DNA from: Rhizobium sophorae
Lineage (GTDB): Bacteria > Pseudomonadota > Alphaproteobacteria > Rhizobiales > Rhizobiaceae
Assembly: GCF_013087515.1 (NCBI RefSeq)
Contig: NZ_JABFCN010000070.1
Coordinates: 62,001 to 126,000 of the forward strand
DNA length: 64,000 nucleotides
Direction: 5' to 3'
The first letter of the stretch is position 1. Each line of letters starts with the position of its first letter. Below are positions 23,997-33,138 of the stretch, piece by piece. The position numbers and the translations under genes are program-made. The notes beneath the pieces are model-generated. The model was not told the origin of the DNA, ran no database searches, and saw only the letters and a program-made list of their open reading frames with translations.

Positions 23997-25013
23997 CTAG
24001 GCGTCGAGTTGACTGCGCACGTCGATGTACCAGTCGACGAAGGCCTTGACCCCGACTTCCAAGGTCGTATCCGGCTTGTAGCCCGTCAGAGCGACAAGCA
24101 GATCGGGGGCTGCGAAGGTGCGCGGCACATCACCCTTCTGCATCGCTAGCATCTTGCGGATAGCAGGACGGCCGAGCGCCTTCTCCACCGTTTCGACGAA
24201 ATCCATCAGGCTGACCGGCTGGCCGCCGCCAATATTGACGACGCGGAAGGGCGCCTGGCGCGAGAGCGTCTCGATGGCCGTGTTTTCAAGGCGATTTTCC
24301 TCACACGGGATGACCGCCGACAGCCTGACGATCGCTTCGATGAGATCGTCGATATAGGTGAAGTCACGGCTCATATTGCCTTCGCCATAGATCTCGATCG
24401 GCAGGCCTTCGAGCATGTTCTTGGTGAATTTGAACAGCGCCATGTCGGGCCGGCCCCACGGGCCATAAACGGTGAAAAAGCGAAAAGCCGTGGTCGGAAT
24501 CTTGTGAAGATGGGCATAGCTGTGCGCCATCAGCTCCATCGATTTTTTCGTCGCCGCATAGATAGTCAGCGGCTCGTCGGCGCGATCGGTCTCATGAAAG
24601 GGGACGGTGGCATTGGCGCCATAGATCGACGATGTCGAGGCGAGCATCAGGTGGCGGATCTCGACGCGCCGCGCGATTTCCATGATGTTCCAGGAGCCCT
24701 CGACGTTCGAACGAAGATAGGCTTCCGGATTTTCCAGGCTGTAGCGCACGCCGGCCTGTGCTGCGAGGTGGATCAGGATATCGGGCTTGGCCGCCAGAAC
24801 TGCCGCTTCCAGCGCCGGCCGGTCCTCGAGCATTGATATGACCGGTCTGAAGGCCGGAAACTGGGAGAGTGCCGCATGGCGCATCTCCTTGAGCTTGACG
24901 TTGTAATAGGGAGTGAGGCCGTCGAAGCCCGTGACGTCATGCCCCTCTTGCAGCAGGCGCCTGGCCAGATGGAAACCGATAAAGCCGGCAGTTCCTGTAA
25001 TGAAGTAGCGCAT
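23997..25013 (-). CDS. lpsL: UDP-glucuronate 4-epimerase (LpsL-type)
   Basis: 338 aa from the ATG at 25013. Extended-SDR features: GTAGFIGFH (7-15), catalytic Y152-x3-K156 (YAATK), and SRDFTYIDDLIEAI. It converts UDP-glucuronate to UDP-galacturonate for LPS/EPS precursors. In Sinorhizobium lpsL pairs with rkpK, the UDP-glucose dehydrogenase, which lies 9 kb away in this window. Confidence 0.85.
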   Translation of the reverse strand: MRYFITGTAGFIGFHLARRLLQEGHDVTGFDGLTPYYNVKLKEMRHAALSQFPAFRPVISMLEDRPALEAAVLAAKPDILIHLAAQAGVRYSLENPEAYLRSNVEGSWNIMEIARRVEIRHLMLASTSSIYGANATVPFHETDRADEPLTIYAATKKSMELMAHSYAHLHKIPTTAFRFFTVYGPWGRPDMALFKFTKNMLEGLPIEIYGEGNMSRDFTYIDDLIEAIVRLSAVIPCEENRLENTAIETLSRQAPFRVVNIGGGQPVSLMDFVETVEKALGRPAIRKMLAMQKGDVPRTFAAPDLLVALTGYKPDTTLEVGVKAFVDWYIDVRSQLDA

Positions 25014-25293
25014 TCCCACCTTTTCTCGGCTCCCTGCCGACGGCAAAGAGCCGATTCCGTATCAAGTGACCCCACTTACAAGATAAGAAGAGGCCGAGTC
25101 GATAGTCTTTGAACGAGAGGGCCACAGCACCGTCTCTACCGTCGGCGGCCGGTCCGCCGTTGCCTTGCCGGATGAGGGCGGGACCATCGATATCGTCTGT
25201 CGGTCGCCGCAACTCCCGGCCGTTATGCTGCATTGCAACATGACGGCTTGCATGTTATGGCCGGCCAGTCGTCTGCAAGCGGGATCCGGATCG

Positions 25294-26250
25294 ATGAGAG
25301 ACATAATTTACTGGATCCTCTGCGCGTTTCTGACCGTTGCCATCGCGATCGTGTCGTTACGCTATGTCACGAATTTCTGGCTTCTGTCCTTCGTCTACAG
25401 CTTTCAAGTTCACCTCGGCGTCGTGTTCGTCGCCGCGAGCCTAGTCATTCTGGCTATCAAAAGGCAGATCTACGGCTTTATCCTTCTGATTGTCTCGCTT
25501 CTTCTTACCGCTCACGGCGTCATCATGCTGCGCGAGTTCTCGGAGGGCGACAGAGGCACCGTCAGGCCGCCGCTTTTTCGTCTGATGACGTTCAACATCG
25601 CGATCGACAATTGGAAAAACTCGACTGAAATCACCGACATGGTGATCGCGTCGAATGCCGACGTCGTCAATCTGCTCGAAGCCAAGCCGCTGACATTTCA
25701 CCTGCAGCGATTGTTCAATGCCTATCCCTACCATATCGGCTGCGACACCGGGAAGGATACATGCGATACGCTGGTGCTGTCCAAACGCCCGTTCGTCAGC
25801 CGGCAGGTCGCAAGCATGGGCAGCCTGCGAAAAGACAGGCTTGTTATAGCAAGCGTCGACTTCGGCGGCGAGACCATCAATCTGGTTTCGGCGCACCTGA
25901 CCAAACCATACTTCGACGATTTCCAGATGGCTGAATTGGAAGATCTCGGCAAAGCGCTTAGCTCGATCGATGGCCCTCTGGTACTGTCAGGCGATTTCAA
26001 CTCCTCGGCGATTGCCCCGAGCATCCAAGCTTTCTTGCGTGAGCAGAAGCTGAAAACGATCACGCCGGAACCGGCAACATGGCCAATCGGCGCTGGCGCG
26101 CTGGGGATCGCCATCGACCACGTATTTGCACGCGCGCCCCTTCATCTGACATCGCTGAAACGTCTCGACGACAATCTCGGCTCGAACCATTCGGGCCTGG
26201 TCGCCGACTTCGTTCTCGACAAGGACGGCGAAACTTCACCGGCAAATTGA
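25294..26250 (+). CDS. Membrane-anchored endonuclease/exonuclease/phosphatase-family protein
   Basis: 318 aa from the ATG at 25294. Three N-terminal membrane helices (about 3-85) precede an EEP domain with RLMTFNIAIDNW, VVNLLEAKPL, LVSAHLTKPY, LSGDFNSSAIAP and DHVFAR-GSNHSGLVADF, the usual Asn, Glu, Asp and His active-site residues. The active site would face the periplasm. Substrate unknown. Confidence 0.8.
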   Translation: MRDIIYWILCAFLTVAIAIVSLRYVTNFWLLSFVYSFQVHLGVVFVAASLVILAIKRQIYGFILLIVSLLLTAHGVIMLREFSEGDRGTVRPPLFRLMTFNIAIDNWKNSTEITDMVIASNADVVNLLEAKPLTFHLQRLFNAYPYHIGCDTGKDTCDTLVLSKRPFVSRQVASMGSLRKDRLVIASVDFGGETINLVSAHLTKPYFDDFQMAELEDLGKALSSIDGPLVLSGDFNSSAIAPSIQAFLREQKLKTITPEPATWPIGAGALGIAIDHVFARAPLHLTSLKRLDDNLGSNHSGLVADFVLDKDGETSPAN

Positions 26251-26287
26251 CTTTGTCTGGGAAAGGAAATCTTGCCGGGGCTGCAGA

Positions 26288-26593
26288 TCAGAATCTGGTT
26301 CGGCCGCCTTTTTTGTCGATCATCTGAAACCTCTTGCCGTCAGTCTTCACGTTGACGCAATCGGTCTTCTTGCTGGGGAACAGGACGCACACCTGGCCAT
26401 TGGTTATTTTGTAGCCATTCTTATTGCCGTCGCGATATTCGTAGCCGTTCTTGCCTTCTTTCAGTTCGGACGTACCGGGCAGGTGCTGGCGAATTTCCGA
26501 CTCGCTTGCGGTTCGCATGCTTGCCGTTTCGGCAAACGCCATTCCCGGCACCATAATTACAAAAAATCCGGCGAGGGCGGGCAAGGTACGCAT
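26288..26593 (-). CDS. Small exported protein of unknown function
   Basis: 101 aa from the ATG at 26593 (GGAG a little upstream). Signal peptide (LPALAGFFVIMVPGMAFA), then a domain with GKNGYEYRDGNKNGYKITNG, QVCVLFPSKKTDCVNV and two cysteines likely paired. It resembles small periplasmic proteins of rhizobia without known function. Confidence 0.7.
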   Translation of the reverse strand: MRTLPALAGFFVIMVPGMAFAETASMRTASESEIRQHLPGTSELKEGKNGYEYRDGNKNGYKITNGQVCVLFPSKKTDCVNVKTDGKRFQMIDKKGGRTRF

Positions 26594-26710
26594 CAGGGGG
26601 ATATCTCCGGTCATGTCCGTCGGTACATCCATTCTACGAGAACCCCAAGAGGAAATTCAACAGCGGGGATGGTCGCGCCGGAAAAGGCCCGACCATCGCT
26701 CCGGCTGAGA

Positions 26711-29602
26711 TTAGGTTCTTCCAAACTCATCGACGATACGGATGATGTCGTCCTCGCCGAGATAGGAGCCCGTCTGAACCTCGATGAGCTCGAGAAGAAT
26801 CTTTCCGGGGTTGGCGAGGCGGTGGACTTCGCCCAGCGGAATGTAGACGCTTTCGTTCTCGCGCAGCATACGCACGTTCTCGCCGACCGTCACCTCAGCC
26901 GTTCCCTTGACGACGACCCAGTGTTCGGAGCGATGGTGGTGTTTTTGCAGCGAAAGCTTCTTGCCCGGCGTGACGAAGATGCGCTTCACCTGGAAGCGAT
27001 CGCCGTTGAAGATGGAGGTATAGCCACCCCACGGGCGATAGGATGTCGGATGGGTTTCGGCGAATTTCGCCGTGGCGGACGTAGAGGCCAGCATCTTGAC
27101 CAATTGTCCGACATTCTGGCTGTCTTTGAGCGGTCCGACATAGACGGCGTCTTCGCTGGCGATGACGGCGACATCATCCATGCCCTGGACGGCAAGATGC
27201 ACGCCATGGGTCATGACGAGCGAGTTGCGGGTATTGACGACGGTGGTGTTTGCGGCGGCAACATTGCCGTTGTCGTCGCGGGCGCCTGATTTCCAGACGG
27301 CATCCCAGCTACCCATGTCCGACCATTTGAACGGCGAGGGGACGATGGCGGCCTTGGACGTCTTTTCCATGATCGCGTAATCGATGGAGATGTCCGGGCT
27401 CTTGGCGAAATGGTCGGCGTCGAGGCGGGTGAAATCGAGGTCGCGGCTTGCTTTCGAAACGGCCTTGCTGGCCGCCTTCAGTACATCGGGCGCATATTCC
27501 TGCAGTTCGGCAGTGAGTTCCGCCACCGGGAACATGAAGATGCCGGAGTTCCAGTAGAAGCCGCCGTCGGCGAGCATCTGCTCGGCCTTCTCAAGTGCCG
27601 GCTTTTCGACAAAGCGCTTGACCTTGTGCGCACCGTTTTCGAGGGCATCGCCGATCTCGATATAGCCGTAACCCGTCGCCGGCTCCGTCGGGGTGATGCC
27701 GAAGGTTACGAGCTTGCCGTCGGCAGCGGCATCGCGGGCGATGCGGATGCAATCGAAATAGCTCTTGTCGGCAAGGATCTCGTGATCCGAGGCGAGCATC
27801 TGGATGATGGTGTGCTTGCCGAAGAGGTCGGCGGCAAGCGTTGCGGCCGCGGCCACCGCTGCGGCTGTATTGCGGGCGACCGGTTCGAGCAGGACCGCTG
27901 CGAGCGGGATGGTGCGCTCGCGAGCCTGTTCGGCGACCAGGAAGCGGAATTCCTCATTGGTGACGACGATCGGGGCTTCATACAGTTCGGGATCGGAAAC
28001 GCGCTCGAGAGTTTCCTGAAACAGCGTCTTGTCGCCGACGAACTGGATGAATTGTTTCGGTGCGGTGGCACGGGAAAGCGGCCAGAGCCGCGTGCCTTTG
28101 CCGCCGGCCATGATCACGGGAACGATTTTCTGCGTCATAGGCGGGTTCCTTGAAATAAACGGCTTGTTCGTCGCATGTTGCCGGGCGCCTGCCCAGTCTC
28201 TTATTCGATTGAGCCCTGTATTCAGCAGGTTCCGGGCTGCAGCTTCGCTGCCGGCTTCCGTGTAGCAGCGCATTTCCGGCGCATTGCCGGACGGACGGAA
28301 ATGAATGATCCCGCCATCCCTTAGCGTCACGCGAAGTCCGTCGATGTCGGATTTTGTCGCTACCTCGCCAATCGGCTGCAGGAAAGCCGAGAGATTTTCT
28401 TTCGAAGCGCGCAGATGCTCCATCAACGCGGTACTCGTCTCCAGCGGAAAATTCTCCAGGCGATCGGCGGCGGCAAAGGGCAGGTGATAGGAGGCGGCAG
28501 CGGCAGAAAGTGGCTGCCTGCGAATGGCAGCGAGCGACAGGATCGCGAGCATCGGGATAAAACAATCGCGCGTCGGCAGGGCGCGCACGGCTCTGCCGTT
28601 GATATCGAAAGAGGTTGCAGTCAGCAGCCCGCCATTGGCTTCAAAGCCCATGACATGATCTTCGCCGGCTGCTACGGCCTCTTCCATGCCAGCGATGACG
28701 AAGGGCGAGCCGACGCGGGTGCGCCTGACGGTGAAAGAGCCCGCGGCCTCGATGCCCGAATTGGAGGTAAGCGGTGTCACCACCGTGCCGGCGCCGAGGA
28801 AATTGGCTGCCACAAGGCCGAGAAGGTCACCGCGCAGCGGCGTGCCGGTTTCGTCTGCGACCAGCGGCCGGTCGCCGTCGCCATCAGTCGAGACGATCGC
28901 ATCGAACTTGTGCTCGGACACCCAGCGTTTCATCAGCGTGATCGTCTTGTCGGAAACGGCTTCGGTGTCGACGGGAATGAAGCTCTCCGAACGTCCGAGA
29001 GCGACGATCTCGGCGCCGTAATGGGCAAGAACGTCAACCAGCAAGTCCCGAGCGACGGTGCTGTGCTGGTAGACGCCGATCTTCAGGCCGGAAAGCGCAC
29101 CTTGCGGAAGCAGAGCTGTATTGCGTTCAAAAAAGAGCTGCCGGCAAGCGGCCTCGTGGTCTTCCGTCTCGGCCGTTGCTTGTACGACAGTTTCGCCGTT
29201 TCGTTCGATCTCGGCGGCCAATGTGGTAATCGCCGCCTCGTCCGATTTGTCGATCTCGCCATCTGGCCGATAGAACTTGATACCGTTGCGGTCCGCCGGA
29301 ATATGCGAGCCCGTGATCATCAGGCAGCCGGCGTTTCTTTCAAGGCCATAGAGGGCGAGTGCGGGTGTCGGCACATTGCCGCAGTCGAATATCCGGAAGC
29401 CGAGCGCAGCGAGTGCATCGGCACAATTTCCCGAGATTTCAGGGCTGGAATCGCGAAAATCGCGGCCGATCAGAATGGCATCGCCAGCTTTGGCCCTACC
29501 AGTTCCGAGCAGATATTTGCCGAACGCCGTGGCATAAAGGGCGGAGGCATGTCCCTTTAGATCCACTGAAAGTCCGCGAAGGCCGCTCGTGCCGAATTTC
29601 AT
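26711..29602 (-). CDS. Fused phosphomannomutase / mannose-1-phosphate guanylyltransferase-mannose-6-phosphate isomerase
   Basis: 963 aa from the ATG at 29602 (the domain starts MKFGTSGLRG). Residues 1 to about 475 are a phosphomannomutase with the phosphoserine loop TGSHIPADRNG (S99) and metal site DGDGDRP. From residue 489 there is a complete ManC-type protein: MAGGKGTRLWPLSR, FVEKP, NSGIFMF and a C-terminal cupin (QKHHHRSEHWVVVKG). Together they turn mannose-6-P or fructose-6-P into GDP-mannose. The two parts are separate genes in most rhizobia (noeK, noeJ). The join keeps an ATG at 28138 with AAGGA upstream, so the second part may also be made alone. Confidence 0.8.
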   Translation of the reverse strand: MKFGTSGLRGLSVDLKGHASALYATAFGKYLLGTGRAKAGDAILIGRDFRDSSPEISGNCADALAALGFRIFDCGNVPTPALALYGLERNAGCLMITGSHIPADRNGIKFYRPDGEIDKSDEAAITTLAAEIERNGETVVQATAETEDHEAACRQLFFERNTALLPQGALSGLKIGVYQHSTVARDLLVDVLAHYGAEIVALGRSESFIPVDTEAVSDKTITLMKRWVSEHKFDAIVSTDGDGDRPLVADETGTPLRGDLLGLVAANFLGAGTVVTPLTSNSGIEAAGSFTVRRTRVGSPFVIAGMEEAVAAGEDHVMGFEANGGLLTATSFDINGRAVRALPTRDCFIPMLAILSLAAIRRQPLSAAAASYHLPFAAADRLENFPLETSTALMEHLRASKENLSAFLQPIGEVATKSDIDGLRVTLRDGGIIHFRPSGNAPEMRCYTEAGSEAAARNLLNTGLNRIRDWAGARQHATNKPFISRNPPMTQKIVPVIMAGGKGTRLWPLSRATAPKQFIQFVGDKTLFQETLERVSDPELYEAPIVVTNEEFRFLVAEQARERTIPLAAVLLEPVARNTAAAVAAAATLAADLFGKHTIIQMLASDHEILADKSYFDCIRIARDAAADGKLVTFGITPTEPATGYGYIEIGDALENGAHKVKRFVEKPALEKAEQMLADGGFYWNSGIFMFPVAELTAELQEYAPDVLKAASKAVSKASRDLDFTRLDADHFAKSPDISIDYAIMEKTSKAAIVPSPFKWSDMGSWDAVWKSGARDDNGNVAAANTTVVNTRNSLVMTHGVHLAVQGMDDVAVIASEDAVYVGPLKDSQNVGQLVKMLASTSATAKFAETHPTSYRPWGGYTSIFNGDRFQVKRIFVTPGKKLSLQKHHHRSEHWVVVKGTAEVTVGENVRMLRENESVYIPLGEVHRLANPGKILLELIEVQTGSYLGEDDIIRIVDEFGRT

Positions 29603-29842
29603 AGGAAGACATGGCTCCGATTTCACAATCAAGGTTCTACTCAGGCCGCCTGCCGGCGTAAATACCGAAGCTATCATATAGTTAAATACGGGACGATGAT
29701 GCTTCGGACAGCCTCTCGCAATCTTCTCTCACCGAATTCTGAAAGTGTAGACCCATTGCCGCGCCGGCAGGCATTGCAGCGTAGGTCGATTTTGTTAGAA
29801 CCGTGTGTCCGTTGTTTCGTTATATGCGAAGGATTTTCCTAG

Positions 29843-30544
29843 ATGAGCGATACATCCGTCAGTCTCGAGGAGAGCTGGAAGGCCGCGCTGGAGGGGGAGT
29901 TTTCAAGCCCCTACATGCAACAGCTCAAATCCTTCCTCGTCGCGCAGAAGCAGATCGGCAAGCAGATTTTCCCCAAGGGCAGCGAATATTTCCGCGCCCT
30001 CGATCTGACGCCGATCTCCAACGTCAAGGCCGTCATCCTCGGCCAAGACCCGTATCATGGAGTCGGGCAAGCCCACGGGCTGTGTTTCAGTGTCCGGCCG
30101 GGCGTGCGCATACCGCCCTCGCTGGTCAATATCTACAAGGAGATGGAGACGGATCTTGGCATAGCGCCGGCACGTCACGGTTTTCTCGAACATTGGGCAA
30201 AGCAGGGCGTACTCCTGCTGAACAGCGTGCTGACCGTCGAGGAGGGGCAGGCGGCTGCTCATCAGGGCAAGGGGTGGGAACGCTTCACCGACGCCGTCAT
30301 CCGCAAGGTCAACGATGAATGCGAATCCGTGGTCTTCATGCTGTGGGGTTCCTATGCCCAACGCAAGGCCGCCTTTGTCGATACTACGCGGCATCTCGTG
30401 CTCCGGGCGCCGCATCCCTCACCGCTTTCGGCCCATAACGGGTTTTTTGGCTGCGGGCATTTTTCGAAGGCGAATGCCTTTCTGCAGTCGCGCGGACGTG
30501 CGCCGATCGACTGGCAATTGCCGGCCGACCCCCATGGGGCGTAG
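29843..30544 (+). CDS. ung: Uracil-DNA glycosylase, family 1
   Basis: 233 aa. Catalytic GQDPYHG (67-73, D69), LLLNSVLTV and the Leu-loop HPSPLSAH (191-198) are intact. It removes uracil from DNA as the first step of base-excision repair. Single gene, divergent from the phosphomannomutase fusion. Confidence 0.97.
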   Translation: MSDTSVSLEESWKAALEGEFSSPYMQQLKSFLVAQKQIGKQIFPKGSEYFRALDLTPISNVKAVILGQDPYHGVGQAHGLCFSVRPGVRIPPSLVNIYKEMETDLGIAPARHGFLEHWAKQGVLLLNSVLTVEEGQAAAHQGKGWERFTDAVIRKVNDECESVVFMLWGSYAQRKAAFVDTTRHLVLRAPHPSPLSAHNGFFGCGHFSKANAFLQSRGRAPIDWQLPADPHGA

Positions 30545-30679
30545 GTGTGAACGGACTTTGGCGTTCGTTCACTAAAAGAAGACAATGCGTTTTGGTCTAC
30601 GGGTCTGTTCTACGGGAGTTTCAGCGCGCATCTTAACCTCATCGAAAGCCCGCAACGGCGGGCATGAAAGGGGTTTGAC

Positions 30680-31612
30680 ATGCTAGATCAGATCAAGGGT
30701 CTCCACCACGTCACGTCGATGGCGCAGGATGCCCGCACCAACAACCAGTTTTTCACCAATGCGCTCGGCCTGCGACGCGTCAAGAAGACGGTGAATTTCG
30801 ACGCGCCGGATGTCTATCACCTCTATTATGGTGACGAGACCGGTGCGCCCGGCACGGTCATGACCTATTTTCCGTTCCCGAAGATGGCGCAGGGCCGTCC
30901 CGGCACCGGCGAAGTGGGCACGACGGTGTTTTCCGTCCCGCAAGGCTCGCTTGGCTTCTGGAGCGATCGCTTTGCCGCGCTTGGTGTCGACGGTCTCAAG
31001 GCTGAGGAAAGTTTCGGCGAAAAACGGCTGAACTTCTCCGGCCCCGATGGCGATGGCTTCGCGCTCGTCGAGGTCAAGGATGACGCCCGCCAGTCCTGGA
31101 CACATGGCGGTATCAACGAGGATCATGCCATTCGCGGCTTCCACTCCGTCGCCATGCGGCTGAGGGACGAAGGCGCTACGGCCGAACTCCTGAAATTCAT
31201 GGGTTACGAGGTCGCCGAGGAAAGGGACGGCGTCAAGCGGCTGATCAAGCCCTCCGGCAATGGCGCGCATCTCATCGATCTCGAGACCATGCCGAACATT
31301 GCCCGTGCCCTTCCGGGCGCCGGCTCCGTCCACCATGTCGCCTTCGCCGTCGAAAACCGCGAGAAGCAACTCGAAGTGCGCAAGGCGCTGATGGACACCG
31401 GCTATCAGGTCACGCCGGTGATCGACCGCGATTATTTCTGGGCGATCTATTTCCGCACGCCGGGCGGCGTGCTGTTCGAGGTCGCGACCAATGAGCCCGG
31501 CTTCGACCGCGACGAGGATACGGCCCATCTTGGTGAAGCCCTGAAACTGCCGCAACAGCACGCCCACCTTCGCGCGCTGCTCGAGCAGCATCTGCAGCCG
31601 CTCGAAATGTGA
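30680..31612 (+). CDS. Ring-cleaving dioxygenase of the glyoxalase superfamily (MhqO-like)
   Basis: 310 aa with two glyoxalase/extradiol repeats. Metal ligands are probably in GLHHVTSMAQD (His), GSVHHVAFAVEN (His) and VLFEVATNEPGF (Glu). The family (MhqO/YkcA type) is associated with hydroquinone/catechol detoxification. A small hairpin (GCCCGC-AACG-GCGGGC) lies just before its ribosome site. The gene is followed at once by an alpha/beta hydrolase, as in mhq operons. Confidence 0.85.
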   Translation: MLDQIKGLHHVTSMAQDARTNNQFFTNALGLRRVKKTVNFDAPDVYHLYYGDETGAPGTVMTYFPFPKMAQGRPGTGEVGTTVFSVPQGSLGFWSDRFAALGVDGLKAEESFGEKRLNFSGPDGDGFALVEVKDDARQSWTHGGINEDHAIRGFHSVAMRLRDEGATAELLKFMGYEVAEERDGVKRLIKPSGNGAHLIDLETMPNIARALPGAGSVHHVAFAVENREKQLEVRKALMDTGYQVTPVIDRDYFWAIYFRTPGGVLFEVATNEPGFDRDEDTAHLGEALKLPQQHAHLRALLEQHLQPLEM

Positions 31613-31623
31613 GGAGAAGCAAT

Positions 31624-32229
31624 ATGACCGAAACCGGATATTTGCACCGGCTGCATGCCGGTGCACCTCATAAACCCATCCTGCTGGTGCTGCACGGCAC
31701 CGGTGGCGACGAGAACCAGTTTTTCGACTTCGGCCGGCGCCTGCTGCCCGAAGCGACGATTCTCTCGCCGCGCGGCGATGTTTCCGAACACGGCGCGGCG
31801 CGGTTCTTTCGCCGCACCGGAGAGGGGGTCTACGACATGCCCGATCTCTCACGCGCGACGGAGAAGATGGCCGCCTACGTCAAGGCATTCGCTGACGAGT
31901 ACCAGGCTTCCGATATTCTCGGCCTGGGTTTTTCGAACGGCGCAAATATTCTTGCCAATGTACTGATCGAGAAGGGTATCTTCGATGCCGCGGTTCTGAT
32001 GCACCCGCTCATTCCGTTTCAACCCGCAGCCCAGTCGACGCTGGCGGGAAGAAAGGTGCTGATGACGGCCGGGCAACGGGATCCTATCGCGCCCGTCTCC
32101 ATGACAGAGGCGCTGTCCGAACATCTGAAAAACCGAGGGGCGGAGATCAGGGTGGTCTGGCATCCCGGCGGTCACGAGATTGCGCCGCTCGAGATCAATG
32201 CGGTCCGCGATTTTCTCGGCGGTTATTGA
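31624..32229 (+). CDS. Alpha/beta hydrolase, carboxylesterase-like (MhqD/YpfH type)
   Basis: 201 aa from the ATG at 31624 with GGAGAAG upstream. HGTGGDENQFFDFGRRLLPE (oxyanion region), nucleophile in GLGFSNGANI, and H in HPGGHEIAPLEI are seen; the acid is likely in AGQRDPIAP. Located 11 bases after the dioxygenase gene, so the two probably act together on quinone-derived or ring-cleavage products. Confidence 0.85.
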   Translation: MTETGYLHRLHAGAPHKPILLVLHGTGGDENQFFDFGRRLLPEATILSPRGDVSEHGAARFFRRTGEGVYDMPDLSRATEKMAAYVKAFADEYQASDILGLGFSNGANILANVLIEKGIFDAAVLMHPLIPFQPAAQSTLAGRKVLMTAGQRDPIAPVSMTEALSEHLKNRGAEIRVVWHPGGHEIAPLEINAVRDFLGGY

Positions 32230-32263
32230 TGGCGTGCACCATCGGTCGGCGGGAGACAGGTTT

Positions 32264-32295
32264 GCGGGACCGGCGAATGCCGGTCCCGCATCTTT
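32264..32295 (+). terminator. Terminator after the dioxygenase-hydrolase operon
   Basis: Perfect stem GCGGGACCGGC-GAAT-GCCGGTCCCGC followed by ATCTTT. The T-run is short but the stem is very strong. Confidence 0.7.
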
Positions 32296-32333
32296 GCTGG
32301 AACAAGGATCCTATCGTCGTGATCGATAGGACA

Positions 32334-32585
32334 TTAGGGGCGAGGAGGATATTTGCCCCTGATTGCCTTCATGTAGAAATTTCCCGGTGATTCCGCCATC
32401 GTCAACCCGACGACGACGCCCTTGGGAACGCCTTCATATTCTCGTCTCTGACCGTTGGTCAGATAGACCCGTAGATGCCGGCTGTCTTCGTCGTAGGTGA
32501 TCGCCTCGATAAGTTTCGAATCAACCGCAGTTTCCACTTTGCACCCCGCAGTTTTGGATCTGAGATTCCGATCAAGAAATGTCAT
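32334..32585 (-). CDS. KTSC-domain protein
   Basis: 83 aa. The KTSC fold pattern is seen: KLIEAITYDEDSRHLRVYL, TNGQRREYEGVP and SPGNFYMKAIRGKYPPRP. These small proteins occur alone or with lysyl-tRNA synthetase-like or toxin-like partners; function unresolved. Single gene, convergent with the hydrolase operon. Confidence 0.78.
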   Translation of the reverse strand: MTFLDRNLRSKTAGCKVETAVDSKLIEAITYDEDSRHLRVYLTNGQRREYEGVPKGVVVGLTMAESPGNFYMKAIRGKYPPRP

Positions 32586-32858
32586 TCACACTCGCAACGC
32601 GCCATCATTATGCTGCGCCGCGGGGGCGTCAAGCATCATCTTCTTTAACGTTCATTTTTTCCTACTGGCTATCGTTATGGTTGATTTTTACAGCTTTCTC
32701 GAAGGTGTGGCCTGTGGAAATCCGATACCTATGGCTCCTCCATTTGGGGAATATTAGCCGATAACGTCGCGAGAAACGCGATAATCGCCGGTTTAACGCC
32801 GGATTAACCGTCATATAGCAAACTATAGCGTATTATTAACCGCAGCACCCTCCCATGT

Positions 32859-33065
32859 ATGAATGATTACATCCGCAAGGCGGAGCGTGACCCCGCCGCT
32901 GCAACGGCCAATATCGGCGTTGCCGAGTCGCAGCTTTATCCGAGCATCGCTCTCAGTGGTGTGATCTCGCCGTCATTCGGCGAAGGACTATGTCACTCTG
33001 AATGTGGCAGATTCGGGTACAACTTCGGTGGGGCCGCGATCAGGCCAAATTCTTATGAACACTGA
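32859..33065 (+). pseudogene. Remnant of a NodT-family outer-membrane efflux protein
   Basis: The reading frame contains RKAERDPAAATANIGVAESQ followed by LYPSIALSG, which matches the conserved segment of NodT/OprM-type efflux channels (AER-AAATA-IGVAE-LYPS). After about 35 residues the similarity is lost and a stop follows. No other part of the roughly 470-residue family is present nearby, so this is a decayed fragment. Confidence 0.6.
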
Positions 33066-33138
33066 GCCTCATGCCGTTGCAGCGATGGATAAGAGATGGA
33101 TTGTTTCGGACAACCCGCCGTTTGGTTGGGTCTCATAA

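Noticed and set aside
26483..27289. Plus-strand frames opposite the GDP-mannose enzyme
   Set aside because: Antisense to conserved guanylyltransferase and cupin motifs; no ribosome site or family similarity.
32298..32330. GGAAC at about 32300 as an EcfG promoter
   Set aside because: No CGTT or similar -10 element at 16 or 17 bases, and it lies in the terminator region behind a gene.
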